The notes under the pieces were generated by a model. It was not told the origin of the DNA. It worked only from the letters and a program-made list of their open reading frames with translations, and did not search any database. A DNA stretch of 64,000 nt from positions 138,664 through 202,663 of the forward strand of contig CAUDUM010000004.1 of NCBI GenBank assembly GCA_958452575.1, in the 5' to 3' direction. Shown piece by piece: positions 35,701-45,979 of the stretch (within the stretch, counting starts at the first letter, position 1; each line of letters begins with the position of its first letter). Position numbers and translations under genes: made by a program. This DNA comes from an uncultured Eggerthellaceae bacterium (lineage in GTDB: Bacteria > Actinomycetota > Coriobacteriia > Coriobacteriales > Eggerthellaceae).

Positions 35701-36199
35701 CTTTGAAATCATCGGGAGCGAGGTTTTCCAAAAACTCGTGGAACTCCGCGATTTCCTCCTCGTTTTTGGGATTCTTGCGAAAGACATAGGGAAATGATGC
35801 CTTCTCGAGCACCTCTTCCTCTATGAAGATGGGAGCCTCCTGCCGGACGGCCAAGGCGAGCGCGTCGGATGGGCGCGCGTCGAGCTCTATCAAACGTCCA
35901 TGCTGGCGCAAGGTCAGCCGCGCGAAGAAGGTGTTTCCCTTCACCTCGTTGATCAGCACGTGGTCGATGCAGGCATCCAGATTGGTCAGGGCATCGAGGA
36001 ACAGATCATGCGTCATCGGCCGCGAGAAACGGGCTTTTTCCAAGGCGATCCCCATCTGCGTGGCTTCGGCGGTGCCGATCCAGATCGGCACGATGCGCCG
36101 CGTGCGTTGCTGCGTGGCCTCCTCCTCGGGTTGGAGCACGACGATGGAGGGTGATGGGGGAGACGTCATGATGAGCGTTTGAATGGTGACGGGAATCAT
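35693..36199 (-). CDS. bifunctional nuclease family protein (DUF151/BFN)
   Basis: A 168-residue protein of the BFN/DUF151 family. The conserved core is seen as VPIWIGTAEATQMGIALE, FFARLTL and DARPSDALALAVR. Members have been reported with DNase and RNase activity; the bacterial role is poorly defined. The ATG at 36199 is preferred because the family starts at IPVTIQTL and AGGGGG precedes it. Convergent with gyrA. Confidence 0.88.
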   Translation of the reverse strand: MIPVTIQTLIMTSPPSPSIVVLQPEEEATQQRTRRIVPIWIGTAEATQMGIALEKARFSRPMTHDLFLDALTNLDACIDHVLINEVKGNTFFARLTLRQHGRLIELDARPSDALALAVRQEAPIFIEEEVLEKASFPYVFRKNPKNEEEIAEFHEFLENLAPDDFKEE

Positions 36200-36377
36200 C
36201 GAGCCCCCTATCGTATGCGAATGGGATTCGAGGCGATTATACGCCAACCCGAACCGCTCTTCCGTTCGCTCAGGATGGCCTCGAGGGTAAAAACGGGTTT
36301 ATCAGATCGATTGGGGTTGCCTGGTGCGCCCTTCGCAAAGCTTCTTAACCGTGCTTTGAAATCTCGAAAAAAAGTTC

Positions 36378-36406
36378 TTGCCCCCTCGCCGGAACTGCGT
36401 TATATT
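36378..36406 (+). promoter_or_regulatory. promoter of tRNA-Ile
   Basis: TTGCCC at 36378-36383, 17-bp spacer, TATATT at 36401-36406, about 19 bases before the tRNA. Confidence 0.75.
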
Positions 36407-36424
36407 GTTCAGGCACTTTTTTGC

Positions 36425-36501
<77 letters not shown>

Positions 36502-36509
36502 TTTTTTGC

Positions 36510-36555
36510 AATAAACGCTCCACCGTGAGCCGAGTTAGCCGGTGGAGCGTTTATT
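36510..36555. terminator. terminator between tRNA-Ile and tRNA-Ala
   Basis: A 16-bp perfect stem (36510-36525 with 36540-36555) with a 14-base loop and AT-rich outer ends on both strands. Confidence 0.75.
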
Positions 36556-36609
36556 AATTTCTAGACGCGGTTTTATGCAGTTCGCGACTAGCCAAAGAAT
36601 GTGCAACTT

Positions 36610-36685
36610 GGGGCATTAGCTCAGCTGGGAGAGCGCGGGCTTTGCAAGCCTGAGGTCAGGGGTTCGATCCCCCTATGCTCCACCA
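36610..36685 (+). tRNA. tRNA-Ala (anticodon TGC)
   Basis: Acceptor GGGGCAT (36610-36616) pairs with ATGCTCC (36675-36681) with one G-T pair; anticodon loop TTTGCAA; T arm GGTTCGATCC; CCA encoded at 36683-36685. Its 3' end and terminator are repeated at 36830-36890. Confidence 0.97.
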
Positions 36686-36725
36686 TTAATTCGAAGCCTG
36701 CCGATTGCGGCGGGCTTTTTTGTTT
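36665..36725 (+). repeat. direct repeat R1: tRNA-Ala 3' end plus terminator
   Basis: This 61-bp stretch matches 36830-36890 with three mismatches. It includes the last 18 bases of the tRNA, CCA and the terminator hairpin GCCTGCCG/CGGCGGGC (36696-36715) with its T-run. Confidence 0.9.
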
Positions 36726-36758
36726 GGATGACTTTCACGGGATCGAACCCGCGAGGGT

Positions 36759-36781
36759 CGGACAGCCCTGTGGGCTGTCCG
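36759..36781. repeat. hairpin between the tRNA-Ala repeats
   Basis: CGGACAGCC (36759-36767) and GGCTGTCCG (36773-36781), a perfect 9-bp stem, in the 104-bp spacer between R1 and R2. The spacer shows no gene. Confidence 0.6.
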
Positions 36782-36829
36782 ATAAGGAGGGCGAAGCCCG
36801 ACGTACGCAGATTCGCGAAGCGAAGATGC

Positions 36830-36890
36830 CGATCCCCCTATGCTCCACCATCAATCCGAAGCCTGCCGATTGCGGCGGGCTTTCTTGTTT
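36830..36890 (+). repeat. direct repeat R2: partial copy of tRNA-Ala 3' end plus terminator
   Basis: Second copy of the 61-bp segment at 36665-36725, offset by 165 bp. It has no tRNA body before it. This is the pattern left by site-specific integration at a tRNA or by local duplication. Confidence 0.9.
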
Positions 36891-36942
36891 TGATTACAAT
36901 GGTTTCTGTCTGGGAAAACATGCGCGCGGACAGTGATCAGAA

Positions 36943-38154
36943 GTGGGCAATGGAGATAGGGAGCATAGGGGAACGACTCGAAGCGGAGATGAATCTCAAT
37001 CATCCCGTCATTCGAGTCATCCTTCACACGTCAGATCGAGACGCGATAATCGCCGTCCCGTATCCGGAGCGCACGCTTCATCCAAACGCAAAGCGGGGTT
37101 GCTCGGAGTAGAGCTCCCTTCGTTGAGCCTCATCATCTGCGCTGTTGCCGCTATCGCCATCATCCTCTTGGCCGTATGGGGCATACGCACGGCGTTGTCG
37201 GATGCTAATCGAATCGAGCTTCCTGCCGAGGCATCTTCGAGCGGCGAATCGATGGAGACTCAGGACGTCTTGGCAGTCACCGATGGGGAACCGCAACAGG
37301 TTTCGGCGAACTCCTTCGACTACGATGCGTTCGACAGTCTCTCCGGGTCCGTCACGACGTTTTCCCTCTTAGGCGGCGGCGATCCTTCGCTGTCTTCGGA
37401 GGATGAGCAGAGGATCCTCGGCGATATGGAAGGCATCCGATCCTACGGCGCCGCCGGCTTCGTGTTCGTCGATCTGGAAAGCGGATGCGGGCTTTCCTGC
37501 AATGCTGACACCGCGTTGTACACCGCCAGTGCGTTCAAGATGCCCTATGCGACCTATATCTGCCAGCATCTGGATGCGGGGGATCTGAATCTCGAGGACC
37601 TGTGCACGGTCACCACGTCCATGGACGGCACGTTGGTGCCCGGGCAATCGTATTCGGTAAGCGATCTTTTGCAGGATATGATCTCCATTTCGGGAAACGA
37701 TTCGTTCGTCGCCCTGCGCAACTCCTATGATCAATTGGGAATAGATGCATGGCTTGCGGAGCTAGACGTGTACGACGCCTCTTCAGGTCATGATCAATAC
37801 CCTGTCAGCTCGGCCCGCAGCCTCATCAAGCTTTGGGCCAACACTTACGATTATTTCCAGAGCGGCACCGCGACATCCCAATGGCTGATGGACCTTGCCG
37901 CCAACACCAACATCTCGTTCATCCGCGAAGCGTTGGCGGAGCAAGGAGCGACGGTGCTCAACAAGGCGGGTTGGTTCACCACCGACGACATGTATTCCCG
38001 ATGCGTCGCCGACGCCGGTATCATCCAGGACGGGGAGGATCATGCATATCTGATGGCCATCCTCACCAACATGTCCTACGACTGGAACACGGCGATGCTG
38101 GTGGAAACGCTCGCGGCCGACCTGTACGACCTGCGCGGCGATCTGGTTCAGTGA
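36943..38154 (+). CDS. membrane-anchored beta-lactamase-like serine hydrolase
   Basis: Up to 403 residues: a Ser/Arg-rich N-terminus, a transmembrane anchor (about 60-82, LSLIICAVAAIAIILLAVWG) and an extracellular class A beta-lactamase-like domain. The SxxK motif is seen as SAFK in TASAFKMPYA, an SGN motif in ISISGNDSF takes the place of SDN, and KAG in LNKAGW takes the place of KTG. These changes argue for a DD-peptidase or unknown transpeptidase-like role rather than a true beta-lactamase. The start is unclear: GTG 36943 has no ribosome site, and a start near 37098 just before the anchor is also possible. Confidence 0.75.
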   Translation: MGNGDREHRGTTRSGDESQSSRHSSHPSHVRSRRDNRRPVSGAHASSKRKAGLLGVELPSLSLIICAVAAIAIILLAVWGIRTALSDANRIELPAEASSSGESMETQDVLAVTDGEPQQVSANSFDYDAFDSLSGSVTTFSLLGGGDPSLSSEDEQRILGDMEGIRSYGAAGFVFVDLESGCGLSCNADTALYTASAFKMPYATYICQHLDAGDLNLEDLCTVTTSMDGTLVPGQSYSVSDLLQDMISISGNDSFVALRNSYDQLGIDAWLAELDVYDASSGHDQYPVSSARSLIKLWANTYDYFQSGTATSQWLMDLAANTNISFIREALAEQGATVLNKAGWFTTDDMYSRCVADAGIIQDGEDHAYLMAILTNMSYDWNTAMLVETLAADLYDLRGDLVQ

Positions 38155-38216
38155 CGGTCGCCGGATAGCGGCATCGTCCATCCAGACCGCCGAGGTGCTT
38201 GCCGACGAGATCGAAT

Positions 38217-38912
38217 TCAGAAAACCAGCACGCGGATTGCGCCCAGCAGGGCGATATGGATCGGATAGTACGCGTAGAAAAACCACTTGAGCGGTCTGCC
38301 TCGTTTGCCGTTGTATACGCACAGGAGCAGACCTGCCGCGCCGTTTCCCAAAGCATAGATCAACGACGGCAGCGCCTCGATTCCGCGGGATATCACGCTG
38401 ATCAAGGCGGGGATTCCGAATCCCGCCATCGGCAGCACGGCCGAGATGAGGGCTTGCTGGCGCCGGGTGGGCATGAGCGCGGCGATCAGGATCATCGGAA
38501 TGCCGACGACGCCCCAATCGCATACCGCGCTGACGACGATGCCCACCGCGACGGCGACCCACCATACCGCGCGATTTTTCAGGATGTCGTGAAGATGCAG
38601 CAGGATGAGGCCCAGCAGCAAGGTGATCAGCACGTTGCCCTGCGGGGCGAGGAACAAGCTGTATGGAATCTGGGAGACGAGCGCGAACACCGCCAGGCGC
38701 GTTTCGTATTTGCGGATATCGGAGGTATGGCGCCATCCTTCGGCGAGGAGGAACGCCATGATGGGAAACGTCAACCCTCCGGCGCCCTCCAAGGCGCACA
38801 GGAGCGGAAAGGGGAGCAGATCCGAAAAGACCCATGAGGCGTGGTTGCAGGTCATGCCCACGATGGCGATGATCTTCAAGGAGAACGACGAAATGCCCCG
38901 GTTGCTGCCCAC
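38217..38912 (-). CDS. TraX-like polytopic membrane protein
   Basis: A 231-residue protein with about eight hydrophobic segments. The N-terminal KIIAIVGMTCNHASW and C-terminal FYAYYPIHI motifs match the TraX family, proteins first known from F-pilin acetylation but widespread in chromosomes with unknown roles, probably acyl transfer. GTG 38912 is chosen because GGAAAGGAACCA precedes it; the longer frame overlaps the divergent gene. Confidence 0.85.
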   Translation of the reverse strand: MGSNRGISSFSLKIIAIVGMTCNHASWVFSDLLPFPLLCALEGAGGLTFPIMAFLLAEGWRHTSDIRKYETRLAVFALVSQIPYSLFLAPQGNVLITLLLGLILLHLHDILKNRAVWWVAVAVGIVVSAVCDWGVVGIPMILIAALMPTRRQQALISAVLPMAGFGIPALISVISRGIEALPSLIYALGNGAAGLLLCVYNGKRGRPLKWFFYAYYPIHIALLGAIRVLVF

Positions 38913-39058
38913 TGGTTCCTTTCCTTTGGTTCGGCGACACGACGAAAGTATAATCGACGCGTGATACCATGCAATGCGCCATCGAGCCGCCAACCAGCGC
39001 GCCGCATCGTCGGCGCATGCCGCCGCGCCGCATGTTTGCCAACCCCCGAGGAGGATCG

Positions 39059-39835
39059 TTGCTCGCTTCGCTTGTCCCGACGCTTGCTATCACGGCGATC
39101 GTCGCCATCGTCCTGATCGGGCATGGCCGTTTTGCGAGGAGGCGTCCGAACCCTGCCGCGCTCAGAAGCCAGGATGAGCCGACACAAGGGGTCTCGGTTC
39201 TGGCGCTGCTCTGCGTGATGCTGTCGGCGGCGATCCCCCTCTTGTGTTTCGTGAGCGTTGGAGCGCAGTATCCGGCGCTCGAGTTTGCGGATCCTGCGCC
39301 GATGGCAGACGCACCGCTTGCCGCGACGGTTGCGGGATACCTGGTTATCTGCGCCTGCGTGGGGTTTTATGAAGAAGGGGCGTTCCGAGTGATCCTGCAG
39401 GACCTGTTCGCGCGAGGATTCTTGGGCAATGGGATACGGCGTGGCAGATGCGCGCTTTATGCCGCGATCACATCCAGCGCGCTGTTCGCTGTGCTCCATG
39501 TCGTCTCTCCGGTCCCCGTGGAAGCCGATTCGGCTCAAGTGGCGATGCAAGTCGCTTTGAAATTCCTGCAAGGGATGCTGTTCGGTTTGGCGATGACGGG
39601 GCTGCTGGCGCGGACGGGCAGCTTCGCTTTGGCTGCGGCGGCGCATGCCTGCTACGATCTGCTGTTCTTCCTCCCCTGGGTGCTGGATATCGGGGGATTT
39701 CCCTCAACCTACCTCACCGGGCTTGCAATCGACACGTTCGCTCTGGCTGCGAACTGCGTGTGCCTGGCGCCCGCAGCTGTGCTTTCCTTGCGCCTTCTTG
39801 CGTATGGGGGAGCGGTGCAGCCCCGTATGCGGTAG
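39059..39835 (+). CDS. CPBP-family intramembrane protease
   Basis: A 258-residue membrane protein with about seven hydrophobic segments. The three CPBP (Abi/Rce1) motifs are present: EExxxR as FYEEGAFRVI, FxxxH as FAVLHV, and HxxxD as HACYDLLFF. Members are metal-independent or Glu-dependent intramembrane proteases; the substrate is unknown. TTG 39059 is chosen as start because GAGGAGG lies four bases upstream; an ATG at 38969 lacks a ribosome site. Confidence 0.85.
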   Translation: MLASLVPTLAITAIVAIVLIGHGRFARRRPNPAALRSQDEPTQGVSVLALLCVMLSAAIPLLCFVSVGAQYPALEFADPAPMADAPLAATVAGYLVICACVGFYEEGAFRVILQDLFARGFLGNGIRRGRCALYAAITSSALFAVLHVVSPVPVEADSAQVAMQVALKFLQGMLFGLAMTGLLARTGSFALAAAAHACYDLLFFLPWVLDIGGFPSTYLTGLAIDTFALAANCVCLAPAAVLSLRLLAYGGAVQPRMR

Positions 39836-39889
39836 GCTGCGACGTGCTACAATCGAGTGCTGCAATCGTCACCGACCTGGCAGGAGACC

Positions 39890-40462
39890 ATGAATCGAAC
39901 CGAAGCGCTGCGGATCCTGGGGCTTGATGCCGATGCATCGGCCGAGGATGTGAAAACGGCGTATCGCGAGACGGCCCAGATCCTCCATCCTGACAGGTTC
40001 GCGGGGAACAAGAAGCTGCAGGATCGCGCGACCGAGCAGTTCAAGAACCTTCAGGAAGCATACGATGTCCTGATGGGGAAGCGCGCTGCCAAAACCGCAT
40101 CCTCTGGCGGGTCTTCGGATCGCCGCAGCCAAGCGGGTTTGTCGGAAGAGCGCGAGATCGAAGCGCGTCTGGCGGGCATTGCCGCGGCGCGCGTGCAGCT
40201 TGCCGCTCAGCGAGATGCGTTCGGGGATGAGCGTCGAAACGGTTTGGGATTCCTGATCGTCGGCGCGATCGTCGCACTGGTGTGCGGGCGTCGACCGACG
40301 GGGCTGTTCCTGGCGGTCACCGGTTTGGCCACCGCCGCGGCGATCTGGGGTGCGGTGCAGGTGATATCGTCTCAGCGCAGCATCTCCGCGCTCGACGCGC
40401 GCCTCTCCGAACTCGGCAAGGAGCAGAAAAAGTTGAAAGCGCGGCTCGCAGAGCTGCGATAA
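39890..40462 (+). CDS. J-domain membrane protein
   Basis: A 190-residue protein. Residues 1-60 form a J domain with the DnaK-activating HPD motif (LHPDRF); it lacks the Gly/Phe and zinc regions of DnaJ. Then a charged linker, two transmembrane helices (about 115-160) and a C-terminal coiled coil (SALDARLSELGKEQKKLKARL). It probably recruits DnaK to the membrane for an unknown client. The ATG at 39890 follows GGAGA. typA begins 17 bp downstream. Confidence 0.85.
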   Translation: MNRTEALRILGLDADASAEDVKTAYRETAQILHPDRFAGNKKLQDRATEQFKNLQEAYDVLMGKRAAKTASSGGSSDRRSQAGLSEEREIEARLAGIAAARVQLAAQRDAFGDERRNGLGFLIVGAIVALVCGRRPTGLFLAVTGLATAAAIWGAVQVISSQRSISALDARLSELGKEQKKLKARLAELR

Positions 40463-40479
40463 GCGAAAGAAGGAGCGAA

Positions 40480-42294
<1,815 letters not shown>

Positions 42295-42320
42295 CCCATC
42301 GACCGCGCATCCGCCCATCC

Positions 42321-42358
42321 GAGGCGCCGGCGACACCGTCGGCGCCTCTTTTTCTTTT
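42321..42358 (+). terminator. terminator after typA
   Basis: GAGGCGCCG (42321-42329) pairs with CGGCGCCTC (42340-42348), then TTTTTCTTTT. Confidence 0.9.
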
Positions 42359-42530
42359 GCGGGTTATCCAAGGACGGCACCCCGGAAACCTTCGTTATGG
42401 CGGTGTCTGTGAAGCAGAAGTGGGCTTCTTGTGCAGCGGTTAAGGGCGATTTTCCCCTGTGCGACAATACGCTTCGTCAAAGAACCATGCCCGTGTATCA
42501 CGACGGCATGCACTCATGGGAAAGGGCCAT

Positions 42531-43757
42531 ATGAAAACTGCGCGCATCATGAGAGCGGCATGCGCCGCCGGGCTGGCAGCCGCCTGCATGTGCGGCATCG
42601 CCGCATGCTCCTCCGACAGCTCCGCATCGGGTTTGACCGGAGGTGTAGCGGCCACGGTGAACGGTGCCGAGATCCCCGAAGACGACGTCACCACCTCCAT
42701 CGAGAACGTCCGCGCATCCTATTCCCTCGAAGATCAGGACACCTGGGGCGAGTACCTTGCCTCTTTGGACATGACGCCCGAGGAGGTTCGCGAGAGCGTG
42801 ATCGACTCCTTCGTAGACCAGAAGCTCCAGCAGCAGGGAGCCGAGGAGCGCGGTGTCACGGTCGAGGATTCCGAGGTCGACACCTATGTCGACTACATCA
42901 AGTCCAACTACGACAGCGACGAGAAGTGGCAGCAGGCCCTGCAGCAGGCGGGATTCGACGATGAAGCCGCCTATCGTGAGAACATCAAGGAAAGCCTGAT
43001 GGGCAACAGCCTGCTGGATTCCTTCGAAGCCGAGGATCCCACCGATGAGGAGGTCGTCGAGTACGCCGCCTCGGCCATCACCTTCGATGTGGCCAAGCGA
43101 TCCTCGCACATCCTTTTCGACGCCAACGATCAGGAGACGGCGCAAAGCGTGCTCGACCAGATCAACGCAGGCGAGCTCGATTTCGCCGAAGCGGCCAAGG
43201 AGTACTCGACCGACACCGGCAGCGCCGCCGACGGCGGGGATGTGGGTTGGGATCAGCTGACTTCGTTCGTCGATGAGTATCAAACCGCGCTCGACGCCCT
43301 GTCCGAGGGCCAGGTGAGCGGCTTGGTCGAGAGCGATTACGGCTGGCATATCATCAAATGCACCGACGAGTTCGTCGCACCTGAGGAGATCACTTCCATC
43401 GACCAGCTGCCGCAGGAGTTCGTCGACACGTACCGCGAGTCCGTCAAGCAGCAAAACCAGCAGGAAGCCTACCAGGAGTGGTTCGACGAGTACAAAGAAG
43501 CCGCCGACATCGTGATCAACGACATGCCCGAGGGGCTTCCCTACGCGGTGGATATGTCCCAGTACCAAACCGATGACGGGTCCGCCGAGGGCGATTCGAC
43601 TGACGACGTTTCTGCTGAAACCGAGGACGGCGCTTCCGACGAAGCGGCTGCCGATGAATCCGCCGACAGCTCCTCTGAGGAGCAGTCCGCCGAGTCCGCG
43701 GAAACCGCGGAGGGAGGCGCCGATCAGGCATCGGAGGATGGCGCCGAGGCAGCGTAA
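42531..43757 (+). CDS. PrsA/SurA-like peptidyl-prolyl isomerase lipoprotein
   Basis: A 408-residue exported lipoprotein. The signal peptide ends in a lipobox IAAC followed by SSDSSASG (Cys at about 26). A SurA-N-like chaperone region (about 40-175) precedes a parvulin domain (about 190-285: SSHILF, EYSTDTGSAADGGDVGW, SDYGWHIIKC). The C-terminal 70 residues are acidic and Ser/Ala/Glu-rich. It should help fold secreted proteins outside the membrane. The ATG at 42531 follows GGGAAAGGGCCAT. Confidence 0.92.
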   Translation: MKTARIMRAACAAGLAAACMCGIAACSSDSSASGLTGGVAATVNGAEIPEDDVTTSIENVRASYSLEDQDTWGEYLASLDMTPEEVRESVIDSFVDQKLQQQGAEERGVTVEDSEVDTYVDYIKSNYDSDEKWQQALQQAGFDDEAAYRENIKESLMGNSLLDSFEAEDPTDEEVVEYAASAITFDVAKRSSHILFDANDQETAQSVLDQINAGELDFAEAAKEYSTDTGSAADGGDVGWDQLTSFVDEYQTALDALSEGQVSGLVESDYGWHIIKCTDEFVAPEEITSIDQLPQEFVDTYRESVKQQNQQEAYQEWFDEYKEAADIVINDMPEGLPYAVDMSQYQTDDGSAEGDSTDDVSAETEDGASDEAAADESADSSSEEQSAESAETAEGGADQASEDGAEAA

Positions 43758-43775
43758 ACCAATCGTATGTTTTGC

Positions 43776-43804
43776 TTGTGAGCGTCCGGTAGCTGTTGTA
43801 TACT
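43776..43804 (+). promoter_or_regulatory. promoter of the tRNA-Ser pair
   Basis: TTGTGA at 43776-43781, 17-bp spacer, TATACT at 43799-43804, 43 bases before the first tRNA-Ser. Confidence 0.8.
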
Positions 43805-43846
43805 ACGTATCTGCTGCGCCCGAAGGGCGGGCGATGAGGCTAAAGT

Positions 43847-43938
43847 GGAGAGATGTCCGAGCTGGCCGAAGGAGCACGATTGGAAATCGTGTATGCGCCA
43901 AAAGCGTATCCGGGGTTCGAATCCCCGTCTCTCCGCCA
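43847..43938 (+). tRNA. tRNA-Ser (anticodon GGA)
   Basis: Acceptor GGAGAGA (43847-43853) pairs with TCTCTCC (43928-43934); anticodon loop TTGGAAA; long variable arm typical of type II tRNAs; discriminator G and encoded CCA (43936-43938). Confidence 0.97.
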
Positions 43939-44032
43939 GGTAAATCACGCTGCATAGGGCACAACCCCCTTTGCAGCGTTTTCATATGATCGGGATCGTT
44001 CCCCGGAACGACACGCCGATCGCACCCCATGC

Positions 44033-44125
44033 GGAGGGGTGGCAGAGTGGTTGAATGCGGCGGTCTCGAAAACCGTTTTGCCCGTAATCCGGGTAACGAG
44101 GGTTCGAATCCCTCCTCCTCCGCCA
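44033..44125 (+). tRNA. tRNA-Ser (anticodon CGA)
   Basis: Acceptor GGAGGGG (44033-44039) pairs with CTCCTCC; anticodon loop TCTCGAAA; long variable arm; T arm GGTTCGAATCC; discriminator G and encoded CCA (44123-44125). It lies 94 bp after tRNA-Ser(GGA). Confidence 0.96.
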
Positions 44126-44187
44126 GTGAACTTGACAGGCTCGGCATCGTCCGGGCCTGTTTTGCACCTGAGTGAAAGGATGGAGCC

Positions 44188-44718
44188 ATGAGCGAACGCG
44201 TGGTGGAAAGCTCGGTCGACGAGGTCCCCGAGGTCCCCGAGATCCTCGAGAAGGTCCTGCTGTTCTCGCTTGACCGCGCCAAGACTAAGATGGAGGCGGG
44301 CGAGGACATCATCCCCTTCACCTCCCTGGCGGTGAAGGAGACCCTGTTCATGGAGACCCATCCCGCCGACAACGAGCAGGCGTGCTTCAACCTGGCCCGC
44401 CATACGGTCGAGCATGCATGCGGTGCGCAGGCGTACTCTTTCTGCTATGACGGATACGTCGAGACCGACGACGGCACCCATGACGCGCTGATCGCCGAGG
44501 GCGGCGTGCCCGGCGCCGACAAGGGGTTCGCCGTGGGGCAGCTTTACACGACGGACGGCGAAGGAGCCGTTTCGTTCGAGTCCGAACCGGTCTACATCGG
44601 TCCGGCTCCCAACTTCATGGTGGCATTGCGCGATGCCGACGAGTATTCCGACGACGAGATCGACGAGAAGTACCTCGACGATGCCGAGGAGGCATCAGAG
44701 GAGGATTCCGCCGAGTAG
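44188..44718 (+). CDS. conserved acidic protein of unknown function
   Basis: A 176-residue acidic soluble protein, not recognised. It has a compact core (about 18-150) with LARHTVEHACGAQAYSFCYDGYV and a Glu/Asp-rich tail. No signal peptide or membrane segment. A good ribosome site (AAAGGATGGAG) and its own terminator support expression. Confidence 0.75.
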   Translation: MSERVVESSVDEVPEVPEILEKVLLFSLDRAKTKMEAGEDIIPFTSLAVKETLFMETHPADNEQACFNLARHTVEHACGAQAYSFCYDGYVETDDGTHDALIAEGGVPGADKGFAVGQLYTTDGEGAVSFESEPVYIGPAPNFMVALRDADEYSDDEIDEKYLDDAEEASEEDSAE

Positions 44719-44776
44719 AAAGCCTTCGACCGCGCATCTAGGTGAGCGGTCGATGCCATATGAGAGCAATGAGCGA

Positions 44777-44812
44777 GGAGCGGAACGGCCATGGTGCCGT
44801 CCCGCTCCTTTT
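44777..44812 (+). terminator. terminator after the acidic protein
   Basis: GGAGCGG (44777-44783) pairs with CCGCTCC (44802-44808), inner stem ACGGC/GCCGT, followed by TTTTGC. Confidence 0.8.
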
Positions 44813-45036
44813 GCGTGAAGGGCATTGAATTCGCGCGGCACCCATGTGGCACCCGCGTGATATGCGTGCGATGCCGATGTGGCACGCGCGCGGCAAACAT
44901 GCGGCGCGCACGCAAGATGGCGGCGCTATCCTGCACCAACCGGACGACCGCCGGAAGCGCATGGAACCAAGCGTGGCGCCGGACATGGTGAAAGCGTGAA
45001 CGGAAGGACATGCTTGCCCTCAACGCGGGAAAGCTT

Positions 45037-45101
45037 TGCTAGAATAGGCAGGCTGTTCCTGCCCCGGGTGAAACGCCTTCACCAGCCCCGGGGCCGTAAA
45101 G
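45037..45101 (+). promoter_or_regulatory. rpsF promoter and structured leader (S6:S18-like candidate)
   Basis: An extended -10 (TGCTAGAAT, 45037-45045) is followed by a hairpin: CCCCGG (45062-45067) with CCGGGG (45088-45093) and an inner GTGAA/TTCAC stem, with an asymmetric bulge CAGCC on the 3' side. A hairpin with a 3' bulge just before rpsF resembles the S6:S18 autoregulatory leader. The rest of the 401-bp gap (44813-45000) holds three degenerate copies of an ATGTGGCAC-like motif. Confidence 0.45.
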
Positions 45102-45119
45102 TCCAAAGGAGGTGAGCTG

Positions 45120-45413
45120 ATGAAGGCTTACGAACTGCTGTATTTTGTTGCTCCGAACATCGATGAGGAGACCCGCGCCAACGTCACGAAGCGTATCGAG
45201 ACCGCCGTGGCCCAGGGCAACGGCACCATCGACAACGTCGACAACTGGGGCAAGCGCAAACTCGCTTACGAGATCAACGGTCTGACCGACGGCGATTACA
45301 CGCTCGTCGACTTCCATGCCAATCCGGCTGACGTCGCTGAACTCGATCGCGTGCTTCGCATCACCGACGCCGTCGTGCGTCATATGATCGTCAAGCGCAC
45401 CGATCGCGACTAG
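45120..45413 (+). CDS. rpsF: 30S ribosomal protein S6
   Basis: A 97-residue S6 with the YELLYFVAPNIDEETRANV start and KRKLAYEINGLTDGDYTLVDF core. It binds S18 on the 30S platform. AAAGGAGGTGAGCTG precedes the ATG. First gene of rpsF-ssb-rpsR-rplI. Confidence 0.97.
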   Translation: MKAYELLYFVAPNIDEETRANVTKRIETAVAQGNGTIDNVDNWGKRKLAYEINGLTDGDYTLVDFHANPADVAELDRVLRITDAVVRHMIVKRTDRD

Positions 45414-45467
45414 ACCAACAGGATTTGAGAAGCGGCTCCGAGCCGCACCATGGAAGAGGTAGAGATC

Positions 45468-45956
45468 ATGAGCATCAACAGGGTTATCATCAGCGGTAAT
45501 CTCACGCGCGATCCCGAGCTGCGCCAGACGGGCGGCGGAACGCAGGTCCTGTCGTTCGGCGTCGCGGTCAACGACCGCCGCCGCAACCAGCAGACGGGCG
45601 AGTGGGAAGATTACCCGAACTTCATCGACTGCACGATGTTCGGTGCTCGCGCCGAGGCGCTCTCCCGCTATCTGTCCAAGGGCACCAAGGTCGCCATCGA
45701 AGGCAAGCTTCGCTGGAGCCAGTGGGAGCGCGACGGGCAGAAGCGCAGCAAGATCGAAGTGATCGTAGACGAGCTGGAGTTCATGTCCGGCCGCAACGAT
45801 GGCTCCGGTCAGCGCCAGTACGCGCCCGCGCAGACCAACCAGTACGCTCCTGCGCAGAACCAGTACGGTTCCGCCCAGCCGCAGTACGCGCAGCCCAACC
45901 CCGCCGCCTCGATCGATGCCTCGTCCTCCGTCTATGACGAGGACATTCCGTTCTAA
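45468..45956 (+). CDS. ssb: single-stranded DNA-binding protein
   Basis: A 162-residue SSB. The OB fold (1-110) starts INRVIISGNLTRDPELRQT; then a Gln/Tyr/Pro/Ala-rich linker with repeats of QYAPAQ, and the acidic tip DEDIPF that binds partner proteins. ATG 45468 is preferred over 45450 because AGAGGTAGAG lies before it and the family begins there. Confidence 0.96.
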   Translation: MSINRVIISGNLTRDPELRQTGGGTQVLSFGVAVNDRRRNQQTGEWEDYPNFIDCTMFGARAEALSRYLSKGTKVAIEGKLRWSQWERDGQKRSKIEVIVDELEFMSGRNDGSGQRQYAPAQTNQYAPAQNQYGSAQPQYAQPNPAASIDASSSVYDEDIPF

Positions 45957-45979
45957 GCGAAACGAAAGAGGTTTTACCA

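Noticed and set aside
36601..36936. Open frames running through tRNA-Ala and the repeated terminator
   Set aside because: They translate a tRNA gene and repeats, with no ribosome site.
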